Of a stretch of DNA of 64,000 nucleotides, positions 37,878 to 51,480 are shown in pieces. The stretch's first letter is position 1, and each line of letters opens with the position of its first letter. Location of the stretch: assembly GCA_034687125.1 (NCBI GenBank), contig JAQGBZ010000042.1:124001-188000 (forward strand), read 5' to 3'. Origin of the DNA: Neelides folsomi. Lineage: Eukaryota > Arthropoda > Collembola > Neelipleona > Neelidae. A program made the translations under genes and the position numbers. Below the pieces are notes generated by a model. The model ran no database searches, had not been told where the DNA came from, and saw nothing but the letters and a program-made list of their open reading frames with translations.

Positions 37878-39873
37878 CAAAATAAATAGAGAGTGAGTGG
37901 GTTAAAAGATTTGTTAACAGACGTGTATGTCAATAGGAAATTATTAAAATTTCCGTTGTATATGAAGGATGCTTAAATAACCAACACCTAATTATGACAA
38001 TAAAAGCTATAATGTTTGCTATCATATGAAAAGGTAAATACAAAATATTTAGTAATATTACTCACTCATGTTTTGTATGTGTTTGGTTACTTGTGAATAA
38101 TTGACAGTATGAATACAAGAGAGTACTTTGATCATAAAAACATATTACATTTAATAAATGTTAACTAATAGCTAGTCTTCAAAATTTCATAAGGCCCAAT
38201 CAGCTCATAAAACCCAGACAGCTCAGATTTGTGATGCAATATGGTATTAGTATTAATTAAGTATTAATCATATAACTATGTAGTCGATTTATAATAATCT
38301 CCCACACTGAAAGCATATAAGACTTTATTAAAACTCAATTCAAGTCTTCAACAATGGTTCCGTGAGTTAATAATCCGGAAATGGAATCTGTTCCCGAGTT
38401 CCCTTTCATTTCTCTTGAAATATTATGCATCATTATAATTGTTTTTCACATTTGATCTCAAACTTTGGTCTTTGTTTGCCAAGAACTTATGAAACAAGGT
38501 AAACAATGAAGAAGAAAGTTTAATAACTCCACTTCTACACTTATTACAAATAACAGGGAGAGAATTGTGAACTTTAAACTTTGAGGAATAGTAGTCTCAA
38601 TATCATATAAAATAATACATAAAATATTCATGCTAATATTTCCTTGTTCTTTCTCTATAAATAATAACTAAATATTTAATCAAAGATCTACTATATCTAC
38701 CACTCTACTACTTATTTTTAGTAAACTCGTAATACTATATGTAGTTCATAATATACCAGAAGTACAATGTCCTCACAAATATTTATAAATAATAACTTCA
38801 TGGAAAGTTCTAAATAATACCTCCGTAAATACTAAAGGCTTATTAATTGAAAAGTAACAAGAGGTTCATTGAGGCAGAAAATTAATGTTGGAACTCGTAA
38901 TAAAGTCAATGCCTTTGTGCAATGTGTAATTTGTAACATGAGAAGACCGAGAGTAAAATATTAATACAAATCCACCAGAGCCAAATAAAAATTATCCACT
39001 GCAATCGAATCAATTCCATATATTCCAAATGTCCTAATATAATTAAAGTTTATGGATCTTCCATTCTTCGTGTGAAAAAGTTCGGCCTTTGACTTTTCAC
39101 TCGCTTCTCAAGTCTTTAGATATTTACTACAAATAATATATAGTCTATACTGAAAGTTATATATGAGTAAAATATATTAATATGAACGGTGACGCTTATC
39201 GGCCTCTGAATGAGAACCAGAGATGAATAGCCCATGTGGGAAGAAAGACAAACTGTGTGCGAGTTCGAAATGAACTCCGAGGCTAACGACCCTCCCGCAA
39301 CTTCTTCTTACGTAGATATAATATGCTCACCAACCGACTCACATTTCACATTTGATGTTCACTGACATCACTTTCTGTCCTCCGACTCTTTTAGGAGTCT
39401 GAGAGTACTTTGTTTATTTATTTCCCTTCATATCCCACCCTTGGTATTTGGAGAAGACGCAGCGTGAGAGAGAGGAAATGAATATTTAAGTCCCTTCAGC
39501 CTCAACCTGAAGCCACTTTGACAGAGTGGAGCCAACAGACAACTCGAGGAAATTGGCTTTATTCGGTTTATTTCAACTTCGTCAGATGCATCATCCGCAT
39601 CCTAGAAGCTACAATACAATTATCATTTATGATCATATTACTCAAACCAACTTCATTCAAAGTCTATTAACAACAGTAGAGGAGGATTTAATCGATGTCA
39701 CTATCTATTTACATAAGTAAGTATTTATAATATAAAGGCTTGGCTGGAAATTCATAGAATACGAAATCGAATAAAGATAACTATGTAGCAACTATTTCAC
39801 ACCTCAAAATAATCTAAATTTCATTTGACGTTTATGGGTCTCAATTGCATCATCTAGCTTTAACATCTAAGTA

Positions 39874-39934
39874 TGAATTTTATTGATTAACCTAATTGTG
39901 AATTTTATTGATTAACCTAATTGTGAATTTTATT
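39874..39934. repeat. 25-bp tandem repeat, about 2.4 copies
   Basis: The unit beginning TGAATTTTATTGATTAACCT is present as two identical 25-bp copies (39874-39898 and 39899-39923) plus an 11-base partial copy. The lack of differences between copies suggests a recent duplication. Confidence 0.9.
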
Positions 39935-42900
39935 TGATAAATATCGAATCAATCAAGGAAGGCATCTGAAGTTAGTTTTGGAGGAAATGAATAATTTAAA
40001 CAATTTAAAGGAATTAGTTGGGCAGGGCCTCCTGTGTAAATTTAATGCTCCAACTTTGCATAATGAGAAACTTCATGTTCTTTTTCCCAAGACCTAAATT
40101 GGACAGTTATCCATTTTTTTCTTATTCCTCGGAAGCCTTCAGGAGAAAAACTTTATTGTTCCTCGAGGAGTGAAAATGTAGGTGGAATGACACCAATGAA
40201 GGGAGGTCTTCGTCGTATATTAACCCAGCCAAGCTGAGAACAATGTGTTACTAGCTCATATTATAATCATCATCACCATATTACATTCCTGAGACCGATT
40301 AAGCCTTTATGGCTCTTTAATTTTTTCTCCAATGGAAGTGGAGTAAGTGGTAAATACAGAATGCACCAACAAAACTCATTTCCTCATCCCATCCAATTAT
40401 ATAACTTTTAGCAATACAATGGGAACCTTTTGTTTAGGAATCAAATTGGAGGTGTATTTTATCCACCTGAAGATATTATAGATAGATAACTTGTATATAT
40501 AACTAGAGTCTGAATGTCTTCCTATTGTTTGTCTAACTGTTTGCCTTCACTCCTCGACGCTTCCTCCATGAGATAAAATGGGAAGAAATAAGAAGACGAG
40601 TTCTTTCCTGGGGTAGATACAAAAATACATCAAATGAGTTGAAAGAATGGAAAAATTGTTTTTAGTTTATCCCTCTTTAAGAACAAGAAGTGAAGGAACT
40701 GAAAGTAAGTTAAATCCTCGAAAATACCCATAGTGGTAAATGTGAAGCGAAATCCTTTCTTGACCACTGTTCTTTTTTACACCTTTTATCCCGCTCAGTG
40801 AATGGATCCCTAATCGGTGTGAAAGAACAACACAAATAAAAAATATTTTATTCAACAATTTTTAATATGAAACTTTTAGCACTACTTTTATAACATTATC
40901 GCATTAATCCTGACCTTCCTTTACTAACCATAACTTTATAATTAATGGATTATCTAACTGTGGATTCCAGACACAAATGAAATTGATACGAAAAACAGAT
41001 TCCTCGGAAATACAAATGCATTCTGAGAGTAAATATTGAATTTCATGATGTTGAGTCTGAGCACATGGCTTGAGGGCGTAAAGCAGTTATCCAACACCAA
41101 CTATTAAAAGCTGGAAATCTAAATCTTGAGATATTAAATCAACTCATTATCTCATTGGAAGTTACAAGACTGATCCACTTAATGGTATTTGTTAGAAATG
41201 GAAGTGATAATTATAACGAGTTTAACGAGCGTGGTGGAGACTTGATGGAGTCATGATTCACAGATTCACAACTTGGGAATAATTAAAATCCTCATAAAAG
41301 CTCCTTTGCAGATCGATCCAGTTTATTTGGAAAGAGGAAGGAAATTGATGAAAATCATGCCGATTATTTTCTTTATACAGCTAAGTGGACTGAGATTATT
41401 AACCCAATGACGCCAATGAGGAATAGTGTCATGCACTTCGTGATGGCTCTTTAGTAAAACTGATCTTTTAACGATAAGATTCCTACCTTAATCACAATAC
41501 TCTTCTCGGCCCATATTCTTACTTACAAACCACTTTGAATAAACTTCGTAAATTCACAATGTATGAAGGGAATGAAGATTTGCAAATTCGTGCAAATCTC
41601 CACTTGATACCGCACATATAATAAAATAATAAGTATTTGTAGTAATGACCAAATGCACCACCACTTTTTTAAATTACTATTAAGGACATGCATGTGCTAT
41701 TTAAGCCAAAGGGGCTTCTTTTAACTTCTGATGAAACCCAATTAAAATTTAGTAAAGCTTTAATGGACCTTTACGAAAATGATAAATAAAAATATCTCTC
41801 ATTTTTCGTGCTGTTTCGAAGTAATATACGTAACATATTGTGGTTAAGGTTTATGTTAATTAACTTCGTTCACATTTTCAATCCTAACAACATACTTACA
41901 AAGATTATATTACACATGTAAGAATTTGTATCAGCATTTACAAATACAGTATTCTTCCCGTGGATAAAAAAATCTTATTTTACAAATCCATAACCTCATT
42001 GGCCGTTTGTAATAAAACGTTCAGTACAATGAGAATTGTGTAATGAGCTCTGATGAATCGCGACAGACGATGGGAAGAGACAGAGATTTAAAAATTGGAT
42101 AAACAAACAAAAGTGTATTGCTGGGAGATTGTACAACCAAATAACTAAAAAGCACTTCACTTAGCGTCTCATCCAAGTCCTCAGAAAGTCATCTGGAGAC
42201 GTTGAGAACCAAATCCCACCACATGCATCATCCGTCCCATCATTATCTTAGAAGATGAGAAGAAACGTGTGAGAAGATAAGACCCATCTTAACCTCCAAT
42301 TCTTCTCCCATTCCATTCTTAATGAAGCTCAATTGAACCAGAGATGGAAACCAGACACATTAAAAACCATGTGTTGAGTCTCATCAGGGAATCAAAAAAG
42401 AGCTTTTTTCAAATCCGACCAGCTCATTTAAAAGACATCAGCTCAAAGCATCTATTTATTATGCATTGATAATAAAAATACATACATTATTACATCCATT
42501 CACTTCTTATAAGACGAAGAACCAGCCAGAACACGCATATTCATATTTAATGAACCATAATTAAGAATGCTTACAAGACCAAAAACTCATCAGGCTCTGT
42601 CAATAGAAAGTTAATAGGAATTTCGTGGATTTGTAAAGTAGAACAAAATATAATATACCAGAAATTGTAATTGGAGTCTCACATCTCCAAAGTTCATAGA
42701 AAAGCTATCATTAGGCCAAGCTCAAAATTAATTCCCTTTCTAACTCCAAAAGCTTGAATAAAAGTAGCAGAAAAAAGAGGAACTTGGACGGATTTAGGTA
42801 AACTGAGAAAGAACCTACTTTAAATAAATGGGATTTGATGTTGAGTTCACATCAAATTCATAAATTCATAATGCACTTCGCGGTCGCGTCTCTTTCCACA

Positions 42901-44142
42901 AAGACACGCGTATTTATCCATTCAGCTTACTTATTGTAAGTGAGAATTGAGATGACTCGGCTGCATTTGATGCATCTCAACATCTCACCCAAATCTCTAA
43001 AAGGCCCAAAGTTGCCAAACACCACACCGCACATTGCAGAATAAAAACGTCAAAAAGAAGACGAGAACTTTTACTAACAATATGAGGAAAAAACTTTTTT
43101 CATTTTATTCCGTTCCTGATTTCCCTTATAATTTTTAATATTTTGACAAATGAGAAAAGTTTGCAAATTGGAAGCGTAAAAAGACAGTTTTGAATGGTAA
43201 TCGCTTACTTGCCCTTCCATTACCATCAACACTCACTCGAATGTAAATAAAGTAAATAGGGAAGAATGTAGGGTAAAATCACAATTTGAGGCATACTTTG
43301 GCTGTAAATGCATTTTAATAATATTTAATGTATGAAATTCTCAAGTAGTTCAAGTGCCTAATAAGCAGAATCATAAGCCAAGAAAGAAGCATTATGAATG
43401 CCCAAAATAAATATCAACAACACCATTACATTGAATGTGAATATTTCTAATACTAATATGAGTATGAACTTGAGGAAAAGCTTAAATGCTTATTTCTTAT
43501 ATGATTTTCAGAATATTTTCATATTTTGCTGGTCACTTAAAATGACTGCTTTGCTTTGAGGAAAAAAACAATTTTGTGCTCGAAAGTTTTTAAACTTTCC
43601 TCTTATGAAGCGATAATGAAAACGAGAAAACCTCAAGTTATAGAGACAATAGAAGTAGAACGAGAGCTTTGACTTCCAAGAGGAAGCTGTGTGTGACAAA
43701 TGCGTAATTTAGATATGAGACGAATGAGAACCATAATGAAATTAAATTCTCAAGAAATCCTTTGGCTAGATAATATTATCCTACAAAAACACAAAGCTTC
43801 AACGTGTAACAATAACACAAAAAATTCAAAGTAGCATAAATAAGTAAGTACCATACTTCATACATACTTATAACTAATGTGCATTCAACATATCCCAATG
43901 TCAAAATGTGCTCAAGACTCATATTCCAAATGCCGAATGAATCATACGTTTGTAATATTTAAAGAAATATAAATATTAATAAAATTGCCTGCGTGTGCAA
44001 AGTTTGATTTTTTACATTTTTTATAAGTTTTGTTAAAATGTAAAGGGGTTTAAAACAATACCTCCTTTGTTTCTTATATAAGTTACGAGGGTTGTTCCCC
44101 CATAAATAAAAACGTGTAAAGTGGCCCTCCTTTTCAGCAACT

Positions 44143-44160
44143 CCTTATTTAAAAATAAGG
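44143..44160. repeat. 18-bp palindrome
   Basis: CCTTATTT and AAATAAGG are exact reverse complements around AA. No associated duplication or gene. Confidence 0.7.
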
Positions 44161-44920
44161 TATTTCCGCAGATAATTATTCCCAATGACCAATAACTTGC
44201 TGTCATGCAGGTAAAAGGAACGGAACTTTATCAAAAACTATACTTTTTTTTACACCTTTGAGTTATTGAATAGCTCTGATGTCAAAGCCAAGCCTCTGAA
44301 TCTTTATTGAATAATTATGAACATCAATATGAATACGATATTTATATGTATGGGAGAATTTAATAGCCAAGTGCAAATAGTCAAATACTAAAGTATTTAT
44401 AATAATAATTTTCCCAAATATACCAGTATATGGTACACAGTATACGCCATTCAAATTTGTATCTAACCCAGAGTTTATATTAATAAATAAAGTGCTTTCT
44501 TGTATAACACACCTTCGAGAATTGGAATTTTAAAGAGTTGCATACATCCCTACGTAATATTCCATTGTGTTCTTAATAACTCTGGGCCAACGCACGTGCA
44601 GGGCAATTTACACGGTAATCCGAAGGATAAATCAAGTATTGATAAAGGATGGGATCCATGGATGATGGAGATGAGTTAACGGGGAGTTGAAGGTGAAGGA
44701 GGCAAAAGTTTGCAAATGAGGGGAGTGAGTTAATAAACTTGCCACTTCCTCCTGACACTAAAGAGGAAATTAAATTCCCAATGGGCCGAACACATTGGAA
44801 CACCAAGAGACATGCCACGATCACCAAGTTTGTGATGATGACCAGACAATTACTCACCTTCATACACACAATCCACATGAATGGGCTCCATCAACCAAAT
44901 GCCCCTTTGTCACTCTGACT

Positions 44921-45535
44921 CAGTAACGTAACTACGAGGAGGATGAGGGAGGACGCTCCTCCGGGCCGGACGGTCAAGACGTACCTCAAGGTCCCTTACA
45001 CTAGATAATATGGATTTATTCTTAATTTTACACGAGGTGTAATAGATACTTTTCAAATATGATATTTTTCAGGAAAATTTTTCTGGACCTTCGGTCCGCA
45101 TTTAAATTTTTATAAATCTAAAATAATTGCAGGACCTTCAGAGCTATTAAGACTTCGGATATACATAGAATAATTTTCTTCTTATTTCAGGATCTAAATG
45201 AATTTCAAAAAATTTTCTCGTGACCTGGCGGTCCTGAATTTAATTCTTAACTAAGTTAAAAAAAATTTTCTCGGGATCCTTGTCCGAATTTCTAAAAAAA
45301 ATCTTCTCGGGATCTTAAGGTCTCGTGATTAATAGTAATAGTTATTAGATCAGAAATAATCTAGGAACATAACAAATAGCTCATTTTATAAAATGTTTAA
45401 GTCTGAACAATCTGATAATTTAACAGACAATACCCATTATTGAATAATTTCTAAAAATAATAAATTCATCAAAGGGGTAAAGGGCCGTACCCAAGACCCC
45501 TCCTCCGGGCCGAACCATACCACGGAACGTCACTG
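44921..45535. mobile_element. 615-bp hAT-like non-autonomous transposon
   Basis: The left end begins CAGTAACGTAACTACG and the right end, in reverse complement, begins CAGTGACGTTCCGTGG. A GC-rich second block, CTCCTCCGGGCCG, is shared in inverted orientation about 35 bases further in. The flanks CTCTGACT (44913-44920) and TTTTGACT (45536-45543) agree at 6 of 8 positions. Both CAGTG-type ends and an 8-bp duplication are hAT features. The interior carries several diverged copies of a stem-loop unit and no transposase. The imperfect TIRs and TSD suggest an old insertion. Confidence 0.75.
45070..45330. repeat. Diverged repeat unit with GGACC/GGTCC stem
   Basis: A unit of the form AATTTTCTCGGGAYC, a short loop, then GGTCC or a variant recurs near 45075, 45212, 45265 and 45300, with a weaker copy near 45130. 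The first copy has a perfect GGACC-TTC-GGTCC stem (45085-45097); later copies have GACC-TGGC-GGTC or weaker pairings. Spacing is irregular, about 35-60 bases for the last three. They could be subterminal transposase sites or an old tandem expansion within the element. Confidence 0.6.
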
Positions 45536-46086
45536 TTTTGACTTCATTGTCAAAGGGCATATAGGAATATATTGAGTACAGTTCCAACATCAATGCTGGT
45601 TCCCTTAACTCTCCCCACACGTACTATGTATGAGGGCATAAATTTAGAAGCGCATTCATCCAATCCTCCTTTTCTTACTTAAAAAAATATAATCATATCT
45701 CGATTGGGGTTTGTAGGTTTTTCCTTCACCACGAACGACTCGATTCACCTTTCGGAAAGATACTTTTGAACGGGTAATGGAATTCCTAACCTGTCCCAAC
45801 CATTCTTCTGATGGTTTCACTCAACATTCACTATGCGGAACTCTCTACTTAATGTGGATCTTTGGCAATTTGCTCCAAGCTCCTGGTTCTTACCAAACAC
45901 GATATTGATCGGCATATTAAAAACGCAACCGGCCACTTCTCCCTAACCCCATCAATTCCTCAATTGTCAATATATTTAATCCAAATGTCTGGGAAAATAT
46001 AAAATATGAGTTTCTTCCAAATGTAGGCATTTTGACCAGCCGTGAGGGGCTTATTCTGGCTTATGCTCACTAAATGCTCAAACTTC

Positions 46087-46121
46087 CGGGTTTGAATGGC
46101 ACGGGACGGGTTTGAATGGCA
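46087..46121. repeat. 20-bp tandem repeat, 1.75 copies
   Basis: CGGGTTTGAATGGCA is repeated at 46087 and 46107, separated by CGGGA. The copies are identical. Confidence 0.85.
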
Positions 46122-47256
46122 ATTTAAAAGGAAATTAGAAGTGCAGGTAGTTAGAAATATGCAAATTCAAAAGATAAATGATCAAATTATCATAGGAGAG
46201 TCTTAATGAAATTATAATATATTCAAATTACTTCTCTCATCATCTGGGGCTAAATAATTTAATTTCATTCGTCGTAATTATTGAGGTTCACAATTAATAG
46301 CAAAAGGGATTTATTACCTTTTAAGAGTTCGATCCATGAGGCGAATATCCTCAAGGCCCACTTGGTCCTCGTTGATGATATGTTCAAGAAAATGAATCTT
46401 CAACATTTTTTATTAATTCTTATTTACTTCCGATTAAACTCCTATCTTATTCCGATCGCTTCACTGCTCACGAGAAATTCCCCGCAAATCTTAGCAGAGA
46501 TAATTCCTCAGTTTTACATCATGATTAAAAAGAGCTGATGGAGAGTTTCCCACTCAAACGGTTCAATTCCAATTTACCAATAACCACTTGTCAATTTTCT
46601 TTTCTGACAAAATTATAACATTCAACAGTCTCGTTTGTCGTTTGATTCTCGTGATACAAAAAAATATTCGCGGTCACTTTGCTCGCTCTCTCATGAGAAA
46701 CTAATGTTTTTTTTTAAATAATTGAGCTCCAAGTTTCACATCTTTAAACAGTGTCTATTATTAAAAAATAAAGCACCAGCTTTATGTCTCACACAATGCA
46801 CCGCACAGAGGAATCCTTCAAGTGCACAAAAGGTAAAAATCCAAATTGGAAAGCCGGCCCAAAGTCCCCAACACTTTAATCCTTTTGTATATTTAGAGTT
46901 ATCGAAAGGAGAGCTGTCGGCGTGTCGTGTAATTTCTTTTTCACTAGTTCAAAAACGCCGAGTAAATAAAGTGGTTTAACAAGTGTAAGAATGATCCATT
47001 ATTACAATTTCACAAGGAACGCACATTGTGAAAAAATGACGAAACTTGGAATTGAATTGTTCGGGTACGCAGAGTTGAATCAGGATCTTTTGATACTTGG
47101 AATAAAAGAAGTTTTCAAAGTACAACAACAATGTTTATTATATTTAATATCAAGATGATTCCTTTGTCCAAAAACTGCGCCGAAAGAAAATGTTTTTCAA
47201 AACTTTTCCTAATCCTATTTCACTTTCCTCTTTCATAAACTCAGTCCGTAACTTTG

Positions 47257-47280
47257 ATATATAAAAATATTTTTATATAT
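47257..47280. repeat. 24-bp perfect A/T palindrome
   Basis: ATATATAAAAAT is followed directly by its exact reverse complement with no spacer. Only A and T are used, so chance is possible in this composition, though a gapless 12-bp arm is long. Confidence 0.75.
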
Positions 47281-47665
47281 TTATAAACTTAAGTCAAAGA
47301 CCATCCAAAAGGTTGAAACTCAATTAAGTTGATAAATGGAGTAGCAAAGTTGGGAGATTCCAAAATATGATTTTCCAAAACTTTTGAAGTGTTGATGATG
47401 AATCGGGGGTCGTAAAGATAATAAAAAAAGTGCTTTCTAATCCGCAATCTTCCACTTACAATAACTGATAAACTTATAAACTTGGTATTAAAAATCACAA
47501 AGTTTCTGAATATTCCGAGTTTATCGCCCTGTGAAAGAAGTGAATGAATCCGTCCACGCAAAGGAAATCACCCTACTCCTTAGCATAAGAAGTTATATGG
47601 GAAGAAATGGAGTTGGATTTTGATAATTCCATAAAACGCTACTAATCACTCCTTTGACCAAAGCG

Positions 47666-47695
47666 TACATACATTATGTGTATAAAATGTATGTA
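47666..47695. repeat. 30-bp inverted repeat
   Basis: TACATACATT and AATGTATGTA are exact reverse complements around a 10-base spacer. Confidence 0.65.
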
Positions 47696-50600
47696 TGAAA
47701 TCCACAGGCTCTTCCTTCACATTATAAACCATTCAAGTGTTCCGTTTGAGGGAGAGCTTGGCTGATACTGACAACCCGACCGCAATAGGGACTACCTTAC
47801 AGGAAAACCACTTGTGAGATTCTGAACAAGTACACAAAACAACACTTTGCGTTCTTGGGCAAATGTATGAAACTTGTTAGGCCTCTGCTGCACAAAAGGG
47901 CGAGTCAAAGAGGCAAAACGTGTCAAAAGATGTGTCTTAGAAATTTATATATTCCTTCTAATTGGAATAACTAATTGGAAAATCATATTATTGTTTTTTT
48001 ATAAACTCTTGCACATGTAACAAAAGGGAGAAGATTTTTCCCAATTGCTCAATCCACCTTTGTCTTCAACTTTTTCGACACACGGAACTGAATGAAGAAT
48101 TTGATGAATCTTGATGAATTTGAAATTTGGGAGACACAGGGAATTAATTGATTTAGAATCGGATTCGTGAGGGTCCTCGCCGAGAGTGTAAATTGGCGAG
48201 CTTAAGACGACTGTGAGCCGTTTGGAGACGGAAGGATGAATGAAGGAGGGAAAAGCCCCAAGAGCGGCCGGGGTGAATGGGGATGATCATCAACCTCAAC
48301 AAGGGGTTACCTTTTCTTGGAGTGTAGGAGGCGGATGATGAAGGAAATTACTCCTTAAGACCCTCTCACCATGTGGGGGGCTTTTTTGCACGATCATCAT
48401 GTATTGAAATATTGAAAATAAATCTATACACCCTTGCGGTCCAAATCCTTCTCATCTCCCTATTTACTTTCATAATAATAATAATATATAATTGAATGCT
48501 AAATACATACTACATTCAACTGTTCTCATACGTTCCTTTCATTCCCTATACATTTTAATATAAATATTACTGGCAAATATTTGTGACTAGTTATACATAA
48601 TATACTTTATATCACAGGGCAAATTATAGATTTCTAAGAAAGATACAAATGATAGGGGTCTAAATACATAGTTTGATTCTAAATGATCCTTTTATTGTAA
48701 AATTCAATGACTTCGATGATCAATGTCAATACTTGGGTGTATTTATATGGACATGTATTTAAATTCCAATCAAAATATTCATATGATGCAAATTGGAATC
48801 AAAATGCCAAAAGGGATGTGCAAACAAGGTACATTAAATATAGTGTAATCTAAATTGTAGAACATCTCGGGATTTGTAAAAGAATGACTTGGCCCAGACT
48901 TGGCCACGCCTTTGAGGGAAATAATCAATAATAAAAGAGTATTTGAATGAAAATGATACTGTGGGATCTATTTAGTGGTCCATGCCCAATCCCTTCGTGA
49001 ATTATGGGAATGAGGAGCTATTTTGAATAGAAATATGGAAATTGAATGAGGCAAGAGATCAAATTACAAACAAGTCCAATACCACATTTTTGATTTCCCC
49101 TTCATGAACCTCATAAGTAATATTACAAGATAATGATCCCTTGTCTCTTAACCTCGAAAGAAAAAAGGTCTCGTGTGATTTAACCACACAACAAAGTATG
49201 TATATAACTTTGAATGTAGATAGAATGCGTAAGATGAAATTAAAAGTCATTTACAAAACTTTCGAAAGCTTCCATTTTAAAGTGAAAAAAACTTATCTAT
49301 CCCTTTATTAGTGCCGATATGATAGGAGCTGTAGTGATAAAAGCAATAGGAGATGAGTAATTGAGGATCCACAGACAGATGCCGAAAGAGTTTAAAAATA
49401 AGTGGGCAATAAAAAGTTTCTTTCAAAACAAAGTTCTTTGATAATAAATAATTACACCCACACATCGTCGAATCTCCCAAGTCATTAGCTCTAAATTCCT
49501 CTTTAATTATTTATAAGATAAATAAAATACATGGAAAAATAAAGCTCACTTAACCCCCCAGCTATGAATTCCATTCATAAATAATAATTGAACTTAATAA
49601 TTATTTAATAAGCCTAGTCTAGATCCATTCCACCCACAGATTTAAATAATTTCTTTAATAAATAGGAGATGAATCACCTACAGTTGATTTCCTTTTTTCA
49701 ATTCAAGCTCTAGTTATTATGTAGGACAATTTCAAAGGTCTCTCGCACAGAAAGACAAATGTTGTTCTTGATCAAATTGTTCTTCATAAATAAATTCCTT
49801 CCACCAAACAAATCATCACGATAGAAAAACCAATGAATAGATTTTCATAATAAAATTCCCATTCTTTTGCATCATTGAAGAATTTCATCCAACACATGAT
49901 AAATTAATAAATAGATTGGTAATAGTAATGCTTGCTAATAAGAAATTGAATATTACTTTACATACAAAACCCATGTAGGTAAGTCGAAATATCGGCAATT
50001 AGGAAGAGAATAATGAAATAGGAAATAAGTTTAATGAAATGAGGTAGCAAATGATTGGGAATTCAATGAAATTGTCCGTTACATCAGGTGGAGAAAATAA
50101 AAATATTTAAATATAAGGTGGTGAATCAAAGTAATCTAAATTGTAGGTTATTTATAAGACATCGCCACGGCGGGGGAGTTATGTAAAAAAATTCCATTGT
50201 GATTTTCCTTCACGGTCGAAGGCCCAGAAAAGTGAATGTCCTAATATCACCAACGAATCCCCCCAGGTTTACCATACACTTATGTTGGTTATATAAAATA
50301 GATTCCTGACGTCGGGCCTCCAACTTCGTTGATGAAGGAGGAACGTAAATCTTCTCATATTTGAATATCCATTTACCCGTCGTTAGTTAAGCCAGATTCC
50401 TCATCAGAAACTATGATTTGCCCACATTGAAGAAATTTAGCATGGTAATGGGCCCAACAATGGTCCTCGTTCATTCCTCCATACATCATATTGAATTAAA
50501 GTATCTTTTATATAAAATGTCCATTATTTTGGCGCCAGGGATCGGCTAGGGTAAGATAGGGCGTTAACATTTACATGTTAATTTTATACATATGGGCGGA

Positions 50601-51162
50601 GATAACTTCAAGGGAGGAGCTCCCTTGATTCAAAATAAGGGACATTTTAAATAAAAGATACTTTAGAATAGGAAGCATAAGAATCGCATTATAATCGCAT
50701 TATAAAGGAGTAAATGGAGAGGGAAAAGGAATAGGGCAAATCCCATTTCAACCTCTCAACAATTTAGGTGTGCAAAAAAAGGCATTCATGGATGAATTCT
50801 TCCTTTTCCTTAATTCAAAGGAACATGGGGAAAGATGCAAAATTGGTCAAATGCAAAATTCTTGAAAGATGCAAAAGACCCACCAGACGGAAACGAAATT
50901 GTGCGGAAAAATATTTACACGTCGAGTCACTTTTCATTTCACTCAATTCCCTCCCTTTTTCTATTCAATTTCCATTCAGACCCACTCAATAAAACGTGAC
51001 AAAATTTCTGGAAAAATGTGTGACAAAAATTGAATAAGAACCCAAGAAGGGAACTGAACTTATTACACATTTCCAGACATTCGCATTTCTCCTCCCTTCA
51101 TTCTGAATTCCTTTTTGTGATTTATTTATGATTTATTTATTCTCCAACTTCTCTCACGCACC

Positions 51163-51480
51163 ATGGAGGAAAAATGGGAGTTGAGCCCGAAGCCTTCGCA
51201 TGGATCTCGTTGGATGGAAGTCAAGATAGGAGGAATTGAGGATGGAGGAAGACCAATTTACTCCCGTGGGGAGAAATGGACTCAGAGATTTCAATGTCGA
51301 GGGTTCTATTGGGAAGTTCGCAACGCTTTCCTTTTCCCAATGATAAGATCATCTCCCTTACTTCACCCTTTGATTGTTGGATGGTTCAACTGCCGTTTGA
51401 AAACTCATTTGTCGCTAGAATCATTAAGAACAACTGAAACTGAAAAGACAAGTGGAACACAATGGAATTCCTTTCATTAA
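51163..51480 (+). other. Weak open frame, 105 codons, good Kozak context
   Basis: The ATG lies in CGCACCATGGAG, close to the favoured animal start context, and the frame ends at TAA. The peptide starts MEEKWELSPKPSHGSRW and is rich in Trp, Arg, Ser and Glu. Residues 60-75 are hydrophobic (ending IVGWFNC) but too short for a confident membrane helix. I recognise no domain. Local GC is slightly raised. A lineage-specific gene or a first exon is possible; a chance frame is more likely. Confidence 0.15.

Larger units (their letters stand above)
34887..44912. other. Gene-free block with small repeats
   Basis: No recognisable gene. Open frames at 35747-36043, 37022-37378 and 37125-37382 overlap on both strands or lack an ATG. 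The block contains a GC-rich 8-bp stem at 37848-37877, a 25-bp tandem repeat at 39874-39934 and an 18-bp palindrome at 44143-44160. TTACGAGGG at 44083 resembles one end of a mariner element but has no partner. The rest is AT-rich, with long A/T tracts near 37480-37720 and 38580-38780. Confidence 0.5.
45544..51162. other. Gene-free block
   Basis: No recognisable gene. A 20-bp-period repeat lies at 46087-46121, a 24-bp palindrome at 47257-47280 and a 10-bp-arm inverted repeat at 47666-47695. GC rises at about 48180-48380 without a usable open frame. A short ATA-type tract occurs at 48471-48487, and an 11-bp word (AATCGCATTAT) is tandemly doubled near 50682-50704. Frames such as 46281-46538 and 46722-46979 have no family resemblance. 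Confidence 0.5.

Noticed and set aside
44083-44110. TTACGAGGGTTGTTC, similar to the end of some mariner elements
   Set aside because: No inverted partner with a matching CCCTCGTAA end was found nearby, so no element can be bounded.
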